A stretch of 64,000 nt of DNA from JANLTX01 sp049840835 (GTDB taxonomy: Bacteria > Armatimonadota > Armatimonadia > Armatimonadales > Armatimonadaceae), in contig JASGJG010000001.1 in assembly GCA_049840835.1 (NCBI GenBank), positions 315,874-379,873 of the forward strand, in the 5' to 3' direction. Positions 8,660 through 17,464 of this stretch are shown piece by piece. The stretch's first letter is position 1. The number at the start of each line of letters is the position of its first letter. Position numbers and translations under genes: made by a program. The notes under the pieces are model-generated. The model did no database searches, had not been told where the DNA came from, and saw only the letters and a list, made by a program, of their open reading frames with translations.

Positions 8660-8767
8660 CTGTTAGGGAGATGGATAAACTGTGCTTGTCCCCGAATCTT
8701 CTGGTGTCTTGTCCCCGTTTCCGTCCCCAACTCCACGCAAAAATGGGACCATGAGGAGTACGGAACA

Positions 8768-10183
8768 ATGAAACTCAATGGGGCATTTCTGGCGGTTCTG
8801 GGGGTTTTGAGCGCAACCAGTGGGGCACATGCTTTCGATACCGGGCATCACTATGACCTCACCCGTGAGGCGCTGAAAGAGCTTGGCATGAGCGAAGACG
8901 CCATTCAAGTAGCCCAGGTAGAGAACTGGCTGGTGGACTACTACAGCAACAATCCCACCCGGAAAGATCTAGAAGCGGATCTCTCGAAACTGCACTTCGA
9001 CAACCTGAACACGACCACTAAGGTACGCAACTACTGGGGCCGCCTTACGGTGAATACGAAGAAAGCGGTGGAAGACGCGGCAAAAGCGAAAAATCCCATG
9101 CAGGTGGTTGCCCTCACCGGAATGAGCCTTCATGCGGTTCAGGATTTCTATACGCACTCTAACTGGGTAGAGACACACTCTACTTTTAGCGATGCCTACT
9201 CCACCCGAACCTGGTTCGATGTACCACCGCCGCTTACGGCAACCAAACTGGTGACCGGAACCTATCCCAACAGTAGCCCGGTTCTTTCCACCAATCACGG
9301 TAACTACTCAGTGGGTATGAACCACGATTCCTACTGCCGGCCCCGGTGGGATGAGGCTTATGTGTACGCCTACAGCGCTTCAGTACAGTGGGTCTCGGCC
9401 ATAGAAAAATGGGTTTCTGCCGTAGACCCTGCGGTCTGGGCACAGGCAAAGAAGCTTTCTCTGGGCACGATCAATTCGGCAATGCTCAAGTTAGACCGTG
9501 TTGCGGCTTACAAGGTCTCGGAGTGGGTCGCCTCAGATGGTAACGATGGGCACTGGAAAGGCAAGGGGAGCGGCAGTAAGGCGGAGTGGTATGACTTTAC
9601 CGTCGCCTGGGCCAGTGGAATCGACTCTATTTTTGTAGAGCACTTTAAAAACGATAAGTGGCATCAGGCTCTCACGAATAATCTACATGGGAACACTCCA
9701 CCTGCGACCCCCGTGCCCTCCATGCCATCACGTCCACTCAACAAGATGGCGGTCCGGGTGCGTACCTCTTCCATTGAGGAGCTACCTGTGGGGCTTTTGG
9801 AGGCAAAGATGGATATGGCTGGCACCCCCGACTTTTTAGGGCAGGTAACTATAGACGGGCAGGTGTTTGTGGAAGCCATGCAGATAAACAAGTCCACCAT
9901 CGCGCCGTTCTGGTGGTCGATCAAGTTCGTAGATGCCGGGCGCAATAAAATCGATATCGTCTACGATCTGTTCGATGAAGATTCTAAGATCTCCGAGGTT
10001 TGCGATATCAATCCCACCGTGGGTAAGAAGAAGCTAGAGTTCTCCCTCTCCCTGTTCAGTGACACGGTTTCAGGAGACATCAGTGGTAGCGCCGGGAAGC
10101 GCCTGACGTCGGAAGGTGTAAAGGGCGACAACAACCGTGCCCGCATCGCGCTCATCGTCGATTCCCGCAGGCTAAGGCAGTAG
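8768..10183 (+). CDS. Secreted Het-C / zinc phospholipase C-like protein
   Basis: The start at 8768 gives a signal peptide (MKLNGAFLAVLGVL to SGAHA, cleaved near residue 22). The mature protein begins FDTGHHYDLTREAL and contains a GMSLHAVQDFYTHSNW helix. These His- and Asp-rich helices are characteristic of the Het-C / bacterial zinc-dependent phospholipase C fold, where they bind metal. Residues from about 330 form a beta-rich C-terminal domain of unknown role, possibly lipid or polymer binding. At 471 residues it is an extracytoplasmic enzyme or incompatibility-like protein. GAGGAG upstream serves as ribosome binding site. A terminator follows. Confidence 0.75.
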   Translation: MKLNGAFLAVLGVLSATSGAHAFDTGHHYDLTREALKELGMSEDAIQVAQVENWLVDYYSNNPTRKDLEADLSKLHFDNLNTTTKVRNYWGRLTVNTKKAVEDAAKAKNPMQVVALTGMSLHAVQDFYTHSNWVETHSTFSDAYSTRTWFDVPPPLTATKLVTGTYPNSSPVLSTNHGNYSVGMNHDSYCRPRWDEAYVYAYSASVQWVSAIEKWVSAVDPAVWAQAKKLSLGTINSAMLKLDRVAAYKVSEWVASDGNDGHWKGKGSGSKAEWYDFTVAWASGIDSIFVEHFKNDKWHQALTNNLHGNTPPATPVPSMPSRPLNKMAVRVRTSSIEELPVGLLEAKMDMAGTPDFLGQVTIDGQVFVEAMQINKSTIAPFWWSIKFVDAGRNKIDIVYDLFDEDSKISEVCDINPTVGKKKLEFSLSLFSDTVSGDISGSAGKRLTSEGVKGDNNRARIALIVDSRRLRQ

Positions 10184-10203
10184 AGCGATATAGCTCCATA
10201 GGT

Positions 10204-10234
10204 AAAAGCCGCCTGAGATATCTTAGGCGGTTTT
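10204..10234 (+). terminator. Rho-independent terminator
   Basis: A 10-bp stem (CCGCCT paired with AGGCGG, extended through GAGA/TATCT) is followed by TTTT. It lies 20 bp after the Het-C-like gene. Confidence 0.8.
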
Positions 10235-10277
10235 CGCTGTTGTTCTGCGGGGGACAGCGATACACTTCAAGTAGAAG

Positions 10278-10925
10278 ATGAAGCCGCTCCGCTCAGGAAA
10301 GCTTATGCCGAAATTCGGCGCCATCGGCCTCGGAGTAGCTGGCGGCACCCTCGCTATGCTGCCACTCTTTACCTCTACTCAGGTTAGCATATTAGAGGGT
10401 GGGTTGAGCTTTATGGCAGGAGCAGTTCTCTTTTGTGGGAGCCTGCTTTTTCTCACCCGATTAGCAGCCTCTAGAAATTGGCTTGCCCTGTTTGTGGGGC
10501 TTGCCATGGCTATTTTGAGCTTTTTCCTGGCGCCGCATAACAAAAGTATTTTCGATGATGATCCTAGTATAGGAGGACAGGTGGGTCAGGGAATCCACGT
10601 GATGTTTGAATGCTTTTCCTGGGCACTATGTGGATTTCTTATTTCTTTGCGGTTAATTGCCTATCACACCCTAACACGGATTTTCTGCCTCATGACAGGA
10701 GGAATTTTACTGCTCGCGGGGTATTTCATGACCCACGATTCCAGCATGACCATGGCCGGATTTTTGCTTTTAGTAGCAGCCGTGGTAGGTAACTGGCCCT
10801 GGATAGGGGCCTGTATGGAAAACTCACTTCCTGACAATGCATGCCATCTCTCTTCTGAAGAGCAGGCTCTTGCGATAAATAGTGTCTCTCCAAGTGAGGA
10901 ATATCGCGACCGTCGCTCGGTATGA
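10278..10925 (+). CDS. Multi-pass membrane protein of unknown function
   Basis: The 215-residue product has about six hydrophobic segments between residues 10 and 175 and a polar C-terminal tail of about 35 residues. No family motif is recognised. A TACACT box at 10261-10266 lies 11 nt before the ATG; no convincing ribosome binding site is seen. It stands alone between the terminator of the Het-C-like gene and lepA. A GAGGGAT/ATCCCTC hairpin without a T-run lies just after its stop (10930-10947). Confidence 0.65.
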   Translation: MKPLRSGKLMPKFGAIGLGVAGGTLAMLPLFTSTQVSILEGGLSFMAGAVLFCGSLLFLTRLAASRNWLALFVGLAMAILSFFLAPHNKSIFDDDPSIGGQVGQGIHVMFECFSWALCGFLISLRLIAYHTLTRIFCLMTGGILLLAGYFMTHDSSMTMAGFLLLVAAVVGNWPWIGACMENSLPDNACHLSSEEQALAINSVSPSEEYRDRRSV

Positions 10926-11013
10926 TTTCGAGGGATTTCAATCCCTCATGTACTTCGGGCAAATTCGGTAACTCGCTAACCGGAATTTATCAACACCTCG
11001 AAAAGACACACGA

Positions 11014-11019
11014 TACAAT
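11014..11019 (+). promoter_or_regulatory. -10 box (TACAAT) for lepA
   Basis: TACAAT is followed by eight bases (AGAGGGTT) and then the lepA ATG at 11028. The short leader holds a weak purine stretch, so the transcript is very short-leadered or leaderless. Confidence 0.5.
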
Positions 11020-11027
11020 AGAGGGTT

Positions 11028-12839
11028 ATGGCAGTCCCCCAGGATCGTATTCGTAATTTCTGCATCATCGCGCACGTGGACCACGGAAAGTCCACTCTTG
11101 CTGACCGCCTGCTGGAAGTCACCAACACGGTCGAGAAGCGAGACATGCAGGAACAGATCCTCGACAAGATGGATATCGAGCGTGAGCGGGGCATTACCAT
11201 CAAGATGGCCGCCGTACGAATGCCCTATATCGCTGCCGATGGGCTGGAGTACGAACTCAATCTAATTGACACGCCCGGTCACGTGGACTTCACCTACGAA
11301 GTCTCGCGCTCGCTGAACGCCTGCGAAGGAGCGCTCTTAGTGGTAGACGCCGCGCAGGGCGTGGAAGCGCAAACCCTGGCGAACGCCAACCTGGCGATGA
11401 ACGCCAACTTAGAGATTATCCCGGTTATCAACAAGATCGACCTGCCTGCCGCCGATCCGGAGCGAGTGGCTGAGGAGATCGAGAGCGTATTGGCTATTGA
11501 TGCCACCGAGGCGATTCCCTGTAGCGCCAAAGAAGGTATCGGAGTCCCTGAGATTCTAGAGGCCGTGGTGAAGAAGGTGCCGCCGCCAACCGGCGACCCG
11601 AACGAACTCCTGCGTGCCCTGGTCTTTGACAGTCACTACGATGGTTACTTAGGCGTAGTGGCCTATGTGCGACTGGTAGACGGTACGCTGAAGGCGGGCG
11701 ATAAGATTCGCTTCATTGCCACTGGTAAAGAGTTCCCGGTCAGCGAGGTTGGCGTCTTTACCCCTGGCATGAAGCCGATTGCCGAGCTACGCGCCGGTCA
11801 GACGGGTTACCTACATGCCGCCATCAAGTCTGTGACCGACTGCCGTGTGGGTGACACGGTTACCGTTGCGGGTCGTGAAGGCAAAACCGTAGAAGCGCTG
11901 CCTGGCTACCGACCTGCCAAGCCCATGGTCTTCTGCGGTCTCTACCCCATTGATAGCTCGGACTTCCCCAAGCTCCGAGACTCGTTGGCCAAGATGCAGC
12001 TCAATGATGCTGCGCTCAGCTTTGAGGCAGAAAGCTCCGCGGCTATGGGCTTCGGGTTCCGTTGCGGCTTCCTGGGCCTACTGCACATGGAGATCGTGCA
12101 GGAGCGCTTAGAGCGTGAGTTCAACCTCTCTTTGCTCGCTACTGCTCCCAGCGTGGTCTACCACGTGTACAAAACCGATGGCACGATGGAGACGATAGAC
12201 AACCCGGCGAACTGGCCCGATACCACGCTCATTGAGCATGTGGAAGAGCCGTATGTCTCTGCCGCTATTATCGTTCCCACGGACTATGTAGGTGCCGTGA
12301 TGGATATGGGCCGAGATCGCCGTGGTATCCAGACCCGCTCGGACTACCCCGCACCGGGCCGCGTGATGCTCTACTACGAACTCCCCCTGGCTGAGATCGT
12401 GATGGACTTCTTCGACCAGCTCAAGTCTCGTACCAAGGGCTACGCCAGCTTCGATTACGAGCTTTCCGAGTACCAGCCCAGCTCTCTGGTGAAAGTCGAT
12501 GTGCTGGTGAATACAGACAACGTGGACTCGCTCAGCTTCATCACGCACCGCGATAAGGCTTACAATCGCGGCAAGATGCTGGTCGAAAAGCTCAAGGAAA
12601 TCCTGCCCCGCCAGCAGTTCGAGATCAAGCTACAGGCGGCTATAGGCGGCAAAATTATCGCCGCCGAGCGCGTGTCTGCCCTGCGCAAAAACGTGATCGC
12701 CAAGTGCTACGGTGGTGACATCACCCGTAAGCGCAAGCTGCTGGAAAAGCAGAAGGAAGGCAAGAAGCGCATGAAGCAGATCGGCTCGGTAGAGATTCCA
12801 CAAGAAGCCTTCATGTCGGTCCTCAAAATCAGCGACTAA
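11028..12839 (+). CDS. lepA: Elongation factor 4 (LepA)
   Basis: A complete 603-residue translational GTPase. The P-loop AHVDHGKST is at residues 15-23, followed by the switch motif DTPGHVDF and the guanine-specificity motif NKID. The C-terminal part shows the LepA-specific ending, with GGDITRKRKLLEKQKEGKKR and a final VLKISD. LepA acts on ribosomes, promoting back-translocation or assembly at low magnesium. Length and domain order match the family. The gene is monocistronic, with a close -10 box and its own terminator. Confidence 0.98.
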   Translation: MAVPQDRIRNFCIIAHVDHGKSTLADRLLEVTNTVEKRDMQEQILDKMDIERERGITIKMAAVRMPYIAADGLEYELNLIDTPGHVDFTYEVSRSLNACEGALLVVDAAQGVEAQTLANANLAMNANLEIIPVINKIDLPAADPERVAEEIESVLAIDATEAIPCSAKEGIGVPEILEAVVKKVPPPTGDPNELLRALVFDSHYDGYLGVVAYVRLVDGTLKAGDKIRFIATGKEFPVSEVGVFTPGMKPIAELRAGQTGYLHAAIKSVTDCRVGDTVTVAGREGKTVEALPGYRPAKPMVFCGLYPIDSSDFPKLRDSLAKMQLNDAALSFEAESSAAMGFGFRCGFLGLLHMEIVQERLEREFNLSLLATAPSVVYHVYKTDGTMETIDNPANWPDTTLIEHVEEPYVSAAIIVPTDYVGAVMDMGRDRRGIQTRSDYPAPGRVMLYYELPLAEIVMDFFDQLKSRTKGYASFDYELSEYQPSSLVKVDVLVNTDNVDSLSFITHRDKAYNRGKMLVEKLKEILPRQQFEIKLQAAIGGKIIAAERVSALRKNVIAKCYGGDITRKRKLLEKQKEGKKRMKQIGSVEIPQEAFMSVLKISD

Positions 12840-12844
12840 TCAAG

Positions 12845-12870
12845 TATGCCCCCTGCAAAGGGGGTATTTT
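12845..12870 (+). terminator. Terminator after lepA
   Basis: A CCCCC/GGGGG stem with flanking TA pairs and a TGCAAA loop is followed by ATTTT. It begins 5 bp after the lepA stop. Confidence 0.75.
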
Positions 12871-12889
12871 CATTGGGGGGAGGTGCGTT

Positions 12890-13234
12890 TTGTTTCGGAA
12901 GCTATTTCTGGCATTACTGGCGCTCAGTGCTCTGGCCATATCTGCGCTTGCCATAGCCTTCCCCCAGATGAACCAGCGTACTTTATTGGAGGTCAACGGT
13001 GCCAGGGCGGTTCAATACCATAAACGTGAGTGGAAGCTGTTGCCTTTCGCTTACTGGGGATTCAATCTCGACCCTCCTGAGCGAAGTGGATGCTGTGACG
13101 AATCTGGTGGCCAGAAAGAGCATTTTTATCGTTTCGGGTTTATCAGCATAACAGATAGTCAGAGTATAAATAAACTGAACAATGTGCCGGTCAATACTGG
13201 CCAAGATAAAGCAGCCAGTCCAGAAAATCTTTGA
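12890..13234 (+). CDS. Tandem-family small membrane-anchored protein 1
   Basis: First of eight paralogues between 12.9 and 17.7 kb. The 114-residue product starts at TTG behind a GGGGGAGGTG ribosome binding site. It has an N-terminal hydrophobic segment (FRKLFLALLALSALA) ending at AFP. Then come the shared motif W-K-L-L-P-x3-W-G-F and the second motif YRFGFISI. This copy has an adjacent Cys pair (GCCDESGG) between the motifs and a 30-residue polar tail. No known family is recognised; the domain should sit outside the cytoplasmic membrane. Confidence 0.75.
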   Translation: MFRKLFLALLALSALAISALAIAFPQMNQRTLLEVNGARAVQYHKREWKLLPFAYWGFNLDPPERSGCCDESGGQKEHFYRFGFISITDSQSINKLNNVPVNTGQDKAASPENL

Positions 13235-13243
13235 GGTGAGCCA

Positions 13244-13549
13244 ATGTTTCGAAAGCTCCTTTTGGTATTTATAGCGCTCCATGTTCTGACTGTGGCTGCA
13301 CTTGCTATCGTCTTTCCCAACAAAAATGAGCATGGCTTTATACGTCTTAGTCATAGGCCAGAGTTTGAAAAATACTATAAAAGACACTGGGAGCTACTTC
13401 CCCCTACAGACTGGGGATTAGAACCGAATCCTCCAAAGGAAATGGGATGTGGTCCATCAGGAGGCTGTGGTTCCGGAGTGCGACGTTTCGGATTTATTGG
13501 TATTGTCGAAGAAGAAGGCTGGCAAATCACAGGAAAACTTCGGGAGTAG
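13244..13549 (+). CDS. Tandem-family small membrane-anchored protein 2
   Basis: This 101-residue paralogue lies 9 bp downstream of copy 1 with GAGGTG before its ATG. It has the same layout: MFRKLLLVFIALHVL anchor, AIVFP, then YKRHWELLP, WGL and RRFGFIGIVEE. The linker between the motifs is Gly/Cys-rich (GCGPSGGCGSG). It is very likely co-transcribed with copy 1 and with Uma2. Function is unknown. Confidence 0.75.
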   Translation: MFRKLLLVFIALHVLTVAALAIVFPNKNEHGFIRLSHRPEFEKYYKRHWELLPPTDWGLEPNPPKEMGCGPSGGCGSGVRRFGFIGIVEEEGWQITGKLRE

Positions 13550-13552
13550 ATA

Positions 13553-14113
13553 ATGGCTGTTGCGTACAAATTCCCCACTCTAGTCACTGCCGAGGAGTTA
13601 TTCTCCATGCCGGATGGAGAACGCTATGAACTGGTTCGTGGAGAGCTGAAAGAGTCAAAGATGCCTACTGGCGATAATCACGGCGCAATGACTGCCTGGC
13701 TGAGTGCTCATATTAGTATCTATATCTACTCAAAAGGGCTTGGAGATTGCTTCGCGGCAGAAACAGGTTTCCTGGTTGCGCGTGACCCAGATACGGTTCT
13801 GGCGCCCGATTTTGCCTTTATTACCAAGGCTCGTTTGACTTTTTCGCGCGGTGGTGGCTACGTTCGCGCTGTGCCCGATCTTGTGCTGGAAACTCGCTCC
13901 CCCAGCGATAGACCCCGCGAAGTAGCCGAAAAAGTAAAAGAGTGGCTGGATGCCGGAGTCTCTATGGTGCTGGAGCTAAACCCGGCTCGGAAGATTCTCA
14001 CTGTCTATCGGCCCGACAGAGAACCTATCGCCTTGGGGGAAAACGACACGTTCGATGGCGAAGAGCTACTCCCTGGATTCTCCCTGCCCCTGACAGTCCT
14101 GTTTGAAGACTGA
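13553..14113 (+). CDS. Uma2-family endonuclease (DUF820)
   Basis: The 186-residue protein has the Uma2 N-terminus (TAEELFSMPDGERYELVRGEL). The PD-(D/E)xK-like core follows as LAPDFAFI, VPDLVLETRSPSD and a Lys-rich helix leading to LDAGVSMVLELNP. Uma2 proteins are restrictase-like nucleases of unclear role, abundant in Cyanobacteria, Chloroflexi and Armatimonadota. The gene starts 3 bp after paralogue 2 and so belongs to the same transcript, separating paralogues 2 and 3. Confidence 0.9.
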   Translation: MAVAYKFPTLVTAEELFSMPDGERYELVRGELKESKMPTGDNHGAMTAWLSAHISIYIYSKGLGDCFAAETGFLVARDPDTVLAPDFAFITKARLTFSRGGGYVRAVPDLVLETRSPSDRPREVAEKVKEWLDAGVSMVLELNPARKILTVYRPDREPIALGENDTFDGEELLPGFSLPLTVLFED

Positions 14114-14152
14114 GCGATGCATAAGGGACTGAAATCCCTTGTACACTGGCGG

Positions 14153-15106
14153 TTATCCCTTCGTAATCCGCACCGCACCGCGATTGGGTAGCACATCGAA
14201 CTGCGCTATTGTTTCGCCAGATATTTGCTGCGTTGGTGTGGGCGTTGCGGGTTTGGTTTTGCCCTGCACTATCTGGAAGCGTTTCCAGGAAGCAGGGACA
14301 CGTACACGAATGGTCAAGGGGGCGGTATAGAGCGTGGTAAAGGGCAGGCCGTAGGTAGGCAGCTTTTTAGGATCGCACTTCAGAGCCAGGGTGAAAGCGG
14401 AACTACTTGTCTGAGTGAGCTGAAGCGGTTCGGCGGCGCTGCGCTGAGTGACATACTGATGAATGGTGCCTGTGGGAGCGGTCCAGATGTCGGTCTGGTT
14501 TGCTGTCAGAAAATCCAGGATGCGCGTTAGATTGGCAACGCTCGTGCTGAGCCATTCCCCACCCGTGCCATGCATGCCAAACTGAATCCAGGAGCGATTG
14601 GCAAGAGCCTTTTTCGGAATAGCGCAGGGGTCGGGATTGCCGTTAGCATCGTCAAAGAACTCACGTCTTGGTGTCGCAAAGAGTCGATACTTCACAAGGA
14701 TTTGCTCTAGCTCGTCCGCTGTGAGCTTCCAGGGAACCCCGCCTGGTGTAGCAAAAGGTAGCAGGCGCGGGCGATTGCCATAGATGCGAGTCAGAATCTC
14801 CGAACAGCCCTTTATCTCGCTCTCCGCTTCGCTGACACTGTTCGCCCCTTTATGGTTAAGCGTGTGGTTACCGATCTCGTGCCCTGCTCGGAGAACATCG
14901 CTTTCCCAGACTTTCGCATTCGGTTTGTAATGACCCGTGCCGGGGCAGATGAAAAAAGTAGCGAAGGCTTTGTACTTTGCCAGAAGCGGGATGGCGTTCT
15001 GAATCTGGCTGTTCATGCTGTCATCGAACTGCAGGGAGATCGCTGCCACTCGCCCATCACGATAGGGAGTTATTTCCGGCGTATGGGGGAGTTCTTCGGG
15101 TTTCAT
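14153..15106 (-). CDS. Polysaccharide deacetylase (NodB-like)
   Basis: The 317-residue protein has the NodB-fold motifs: QFDDS (catalytic and metal Asp), GHEIGNHTLNH with the HxxxH metal ligands, and later GMHGTGGEW. The C-terminal 100 residues are beta-rich (LTIRVRVPASWKRF) and may form an accessory domain. No signal peptide is evident at the chosen start. Substrates of such enzymes are N- or O-acetylated sugars in envelope polymers. It is convergent with Uma2 and divergent from the truncated haemoglobin gene, interrupting the paralogue array. Confidence 0.85.
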   Translation of the reverse strand: MKPEELPHTPEITPYRDGRVAAISLQFDDSMNSQIQNAIPLLAKYKAFATFFICPGTGHYKPNAKVWESDVLRAGHEIGNHTLNHKGANSVSEAESEIKGCSEILTRIYGNRPRLLPFATPGGVPWKLTADELEQILVKYRLFATPRREFFDDANGNPDPCAIPKKALANRSWIQFGMHGTGGEWLSTSVANLTRILDFLTANQTDIWTAPTGTIHQYVTQRSAAEPLQLTQTSSSAFTLALKCDPKKLPTYGLPFTTLYTAPLTIRVRVPASWKRFQIVQGKTKPATPTPTQQISGETIAQFDVLPNRGAVRITKG

Positions 15107-15196
15107 GGAAGGGCTACCTCGCTCTCCCCTGTCTGTTGGTCGTTTCAGCAGGAAAACCCTTCCGCTTTTGGCGTAAAGCCGTTAGTGAGGAAGTTT

Positions 15197-15643
15197 ATGG
15201 AGCAAACGATTTATGAGGCCGCAGGCGGGAAGCAAGCCTTTATCGACCTGGCACACGCCTGGCATATCCGGTGCATGGCTGACCCGGTGGTAAGTCACGC
15301 CTTCTCGCATGGCTTTCACCCTCAGCATTCGGAGCGATTAGCGGCATACTGGGCTGAGGCACTGGGCGGACCCTGTGACTACACCGAATCCATGGGCAGT
15401 GAATCCAGCGTAACTCGAATGCACGCAGGGAACGGCGAGCACCAGGAGATGGACGAGTGCGCCATAGCCTGCTTCGCACTGGCCCTGGAGGATACCGGTC
15501 TCTCCCAGGATCCACGCTTACGAGACACACTCAATGCCTACTTTCGGTGGGCGACCCAGAGAATGTCCGCTTATCCGAAATCCGCAGATCACGTTCCTGA
15601 AGGGCTCGCACTAGCACGATGGTCCTGGAACGGACCTGTTTGA
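15197..15643 (+). CDS. Truncated haemoglobin (group II-like globin)
   Basis: With the ATG at 15197, behind a GTGAGGA ribosome binding site, the product is 149 residues, typical for truncated globins. It opens IYEAAGGKQAFIDLA, and the HPQHSERLAAYW segment carries the expected proximal-His region, followed by the Gly-rich LGGP turn. Such globins bind oxygen or NO. The frame is open further upstream, but that region is covered by the deacetylase gene on the other strand. It has its own transcription unit within the paralogue array. Confidence 0.85.
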   Translation: MEQTIYEAAGGKQAFIDLAHAWHIRCMADPVVSHAFSHGFHPQHSERLAAYWAEALGGPCDYTESMGSESSVTRMHAGNGEHQEMDECAIACFALALEDTGLSQDPRLRDTLNAYFRWATQRMSAYPKSADHVPEGLALARWSWNGPV

Positions 15644-15737
15644 ACTATCGTATACTCATACGAAACCTAGTTTTACTACTTCGGGTAAGGTTTCTCAGGC
15701 GCAGAAGGCTGAGCTACCTGCTCACAGAGGTGAAATA

Positions 15738-16064
15738 ATGCTCCGAAAAGCTGCTATGGTATTCTTCGTATTAAGCGGCCTCGTCGTTGCCGTAGGCGCT
15801 GTTGCCTTTCCTCCGATAGAAAAACGCCAAACCTCACAACAAGAAGGTCTTCTTGTCGAGAAAACATACAAACGCTATTGGAAGGTTCTTCCTATTTCGG
15901 TATGGGGATTTACTCCGATTGAGACTATTGCTGATGGTGGTAGCGGGGGAGGCGGTTGGTATACCAGGAGATTCGGCTTTATTGGCCTTAGAGAAGACCA
16001 CTGGACCCAATATACAAGAAGTAGTGAACCCAAACAGAATACTTTGATACTAAAGAGCCAGTGA
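15738..16064 (+). CDS. Tandem-family small membrane-anchored protein 3
   Basis: The 108-residue paralogue starts behind GAGGTG. It has a hydrophobic anchor at residues 4-24 (VFFVLSGLVVAVGAVAF) and a KRYWKVLP motif at 45-52. WGFTP follows at 56-60, then a Gly-rich loop, RRFGFIGL at 77-84 and a polar tail. It starts the second and longest run of the array, in which five more copies follow on the same strand. No enzyme motif is present, and the compact core suggests a small beta-rich extracytoplasmic domain. Confidence 0.75.
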   Translation: MLRKAAMVFFVLSGLVVAVGAVAFPPIEKRQTSQQEGLLVEKTYKRYWKVLPISVWGFTPIETIADGGSGGGGWYTRRFGFIGLREDHWTQYTRSSEPKQNTLILKSQ

Positions 16065-16079
16065 GAGGAGAGGGACACC

Positions 16080-16382
16080 ATGCTCCGAAAAACTGTCTTA
16101 CTTATTTTTCTGCTAAGTGCTCTAGGAGTTGTTGTGGGGGCAGTCACTTTTCCACCTTTGGAGACACATAAAACCTCACGCCATTATGAGTGGAATATCA
16201 AAGAAACTCACAGGCGTTATTGGGAGATTCTTCCTCCTGAGGCGTGGGGAGTAACTCCTGTGAAAACGGCTATCCGAGGTGCTTATGAAGGTGGCAGTAT
16301 CCGCACCAGGCGATTTGGCTTTGTCGGCCTTACTGAATATGACCAGACAGTAAGTAGGAAAGAAATGAAAGCAGAGAGGTAA
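16080..16382 (+). CDS. Tandem-family small membrane-anchored protein 4
   Basis: A 100-residue paralogue 15 bp after copy 3, with GAGAGGAGAGGG before its ATG. It has an LRKTVLLIFLLSALG anchor, VTFPPLE, RRYWEILP, WGV and RRFGFVGLTE. The segment between the motifs (GAYEGGS) again is Gly-rich. It is the closest in layout to copy 3, consistent with recent duplication. Confidence 0.75.
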   Translation: MLRKTVLLIFLLSALGVVVGAVTFPPLETHKTSRHYEWNIKETHRRYWEILPPEAWGVTPVKTAIRGAYEGGSIRTRRFGFVGLTEYDQTVSRKEMKAER

Positions 16383-16386
16383 CTTA

Positions 16387-16722
16387 ATGCTTTGGAAAGC
16401 AATATTGGCTTTTGTCTTGTTAAGTGCTCTGACCGTTGCTGTGGGAGCGCTGGCGTTTCCACCTATAAACGAGCACCAGTCCTCAGAAACGGCTACCCAT
16501 TTCGTTAGCAAAACGCATCAGCGCCACTGGATTCTCCTGCCAGTCTCTCGATGGGGATTTGGGTTTGAAGGCAGCATGGGCTGCCTGATGGACGGCATCA
16601 GTGGTGATCAGACTACGGAGCGGCGACTGGGACCAGTGGCACTGGTAGAAGATTTGGTGATTATGGGTGTTAAAAAAGCCGAGCACGTAAAATTCCCCCC
16701 AGTTAAAATAATTCGATTTTAG
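16387..16722 (+). CDS. Tandem-family small membrane-anchored protein 5
   Basis: A 111-residue paralogue only 4 bp after copy 4, with AGAGGT before the ATG. The layout is kept: hydrophobic anchor, LAFPPINEH, QRHWILLP, WGFGF. The second motif has drifted to ERRLGPVALVED, so it is the most divergent of the middle copies there. The 16.7-16.78 kb gap that follows is slightly longer than other spacers. Confidence 0.75.
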   Translation: MLWKAILAFVLLSALTVAVGALAFPPINEHQSSETATHFVSKTHQRHWILLPVSRWGFGFEGSMGCLMDGISGDQTTERRLGPVALVEDLVIMGVKKAEHVKFPPVKIIRF

Positions 16723-16781
16723 ACGCCAGGTGAAGTAATACTGGTTGTAGGAAGACTAAACAGCCAGCAGGAGATAATAAA

Positions 16782-17105
16782 ATGTTCAAGAAAACGCTAC
16801 TGATAGGCTTCCTATTACTGGCTCTGGTTGGTGTTGTAGGGGCGATTGCTTTTCGGCCTCTAGAAAAGTATCAATATTCCCAGCTGGAGGGTGGGTTCAG
16901 GCAAGAAACCTATAAACGCTACTGGAAGATTCTGCCTTTTTCCCAATGGAGTGTTCATTTTACGGAGAGTATTCCCGAAGGGGGTAGGGAGGCATATGGT
17001 AAGTACATCAGGCGGTTTGGATTTGTTAGCCTTACGGAAGACCGCTGGACACTCGCTGTCCACTTGCCAGAGCCAGAGCAGCAGGCATCAAAAGTGAAAC
17101 CATGA
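16782..17105 (+). CDS. Tandem-family small membrane-anchored protein 6
   Basis: A 107-residue paralogue behind CAGGAGA. It has a FKKTLLIGFLLLALVG anchor, AFRPLE, KRYWKILP, then WSV in place of WGF, and RRFGFVSLTEDRW. The domain order and spacing equal those of copies 3 and 4. Function is unknown. Confidence 0.75.
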   Translation: MFKKTLLIGFLLLALVGVVGAIAFRPLEKYQYSQLEGGFRQETYKRYWKILPFSQWSVHFTESIPEGGREAYGKYIRRFGFVSLTEDRWTLAVHLPEPEQQASKVKP

Positions 17106-17145
17106 GGACTCTTTAGCCACTAAACAACCAGCAAGAAGCTGTAAG

Positions 17146-17430
17146 ATGCTACGAAAGATACTTTTACTGATTGCAGCTATATGCCTTTTGGTCGTCGCAG
17201 CAGGGGCGCTTGCCTTCCTGCCTGGAAAGTGGAAGCGTACCTATGTAACGTCGACAGGCAGGTCTCACACAGACACATACGAGAGATCCTGGAGGCTGCT
17301 GCCACGCGAGAAGTGGGGATTTTCATCGGAAGACCTGGTGTTCTGTGCCTATGCTGGCAATGATGAGCGGTTGCGCGTATGGCGAATCGGATTCATCGCG
17401 GTCGCGCTATATGAAGAGCCAGGCCTCTGA
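17146..17430 (+). CDS. Tandem-family small membrane-anchored protein 7
   Basis: A 94-residue paralogue. It has an LRKILLLIAAICLLVVAAG anchor, then ERSWRLLP, WGF and an altered second motif WRIGFIAVALYEE. It ends soon after that motif, so the C-terminal tail of other copies is missing. Its ribosome binding site is weak (AGAAGCTGTAAG). Confidence 0.7.
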   Translation: MLRKILLLIAAICLLVVAAGALAFLPGKWKRTYVTSTGRSHTDTYERSWRLLPREKWGFSSEDLVFCAYAGNDERLRVWRIGFIAVALYEEPGL

Positions 17431-17464
17431 AGTGAAAAGTAACAGGCTGTGAGGTAGCAGCATA

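Noticed and set aside
7548..8768. A 406-codon open frame on the minus strand opposite the radical SAM gene
   Set aside because: It mirrors the codon structure of the well-supported plus-strand gene, has no domain or ribosome binding site, and runs through the repeat element.
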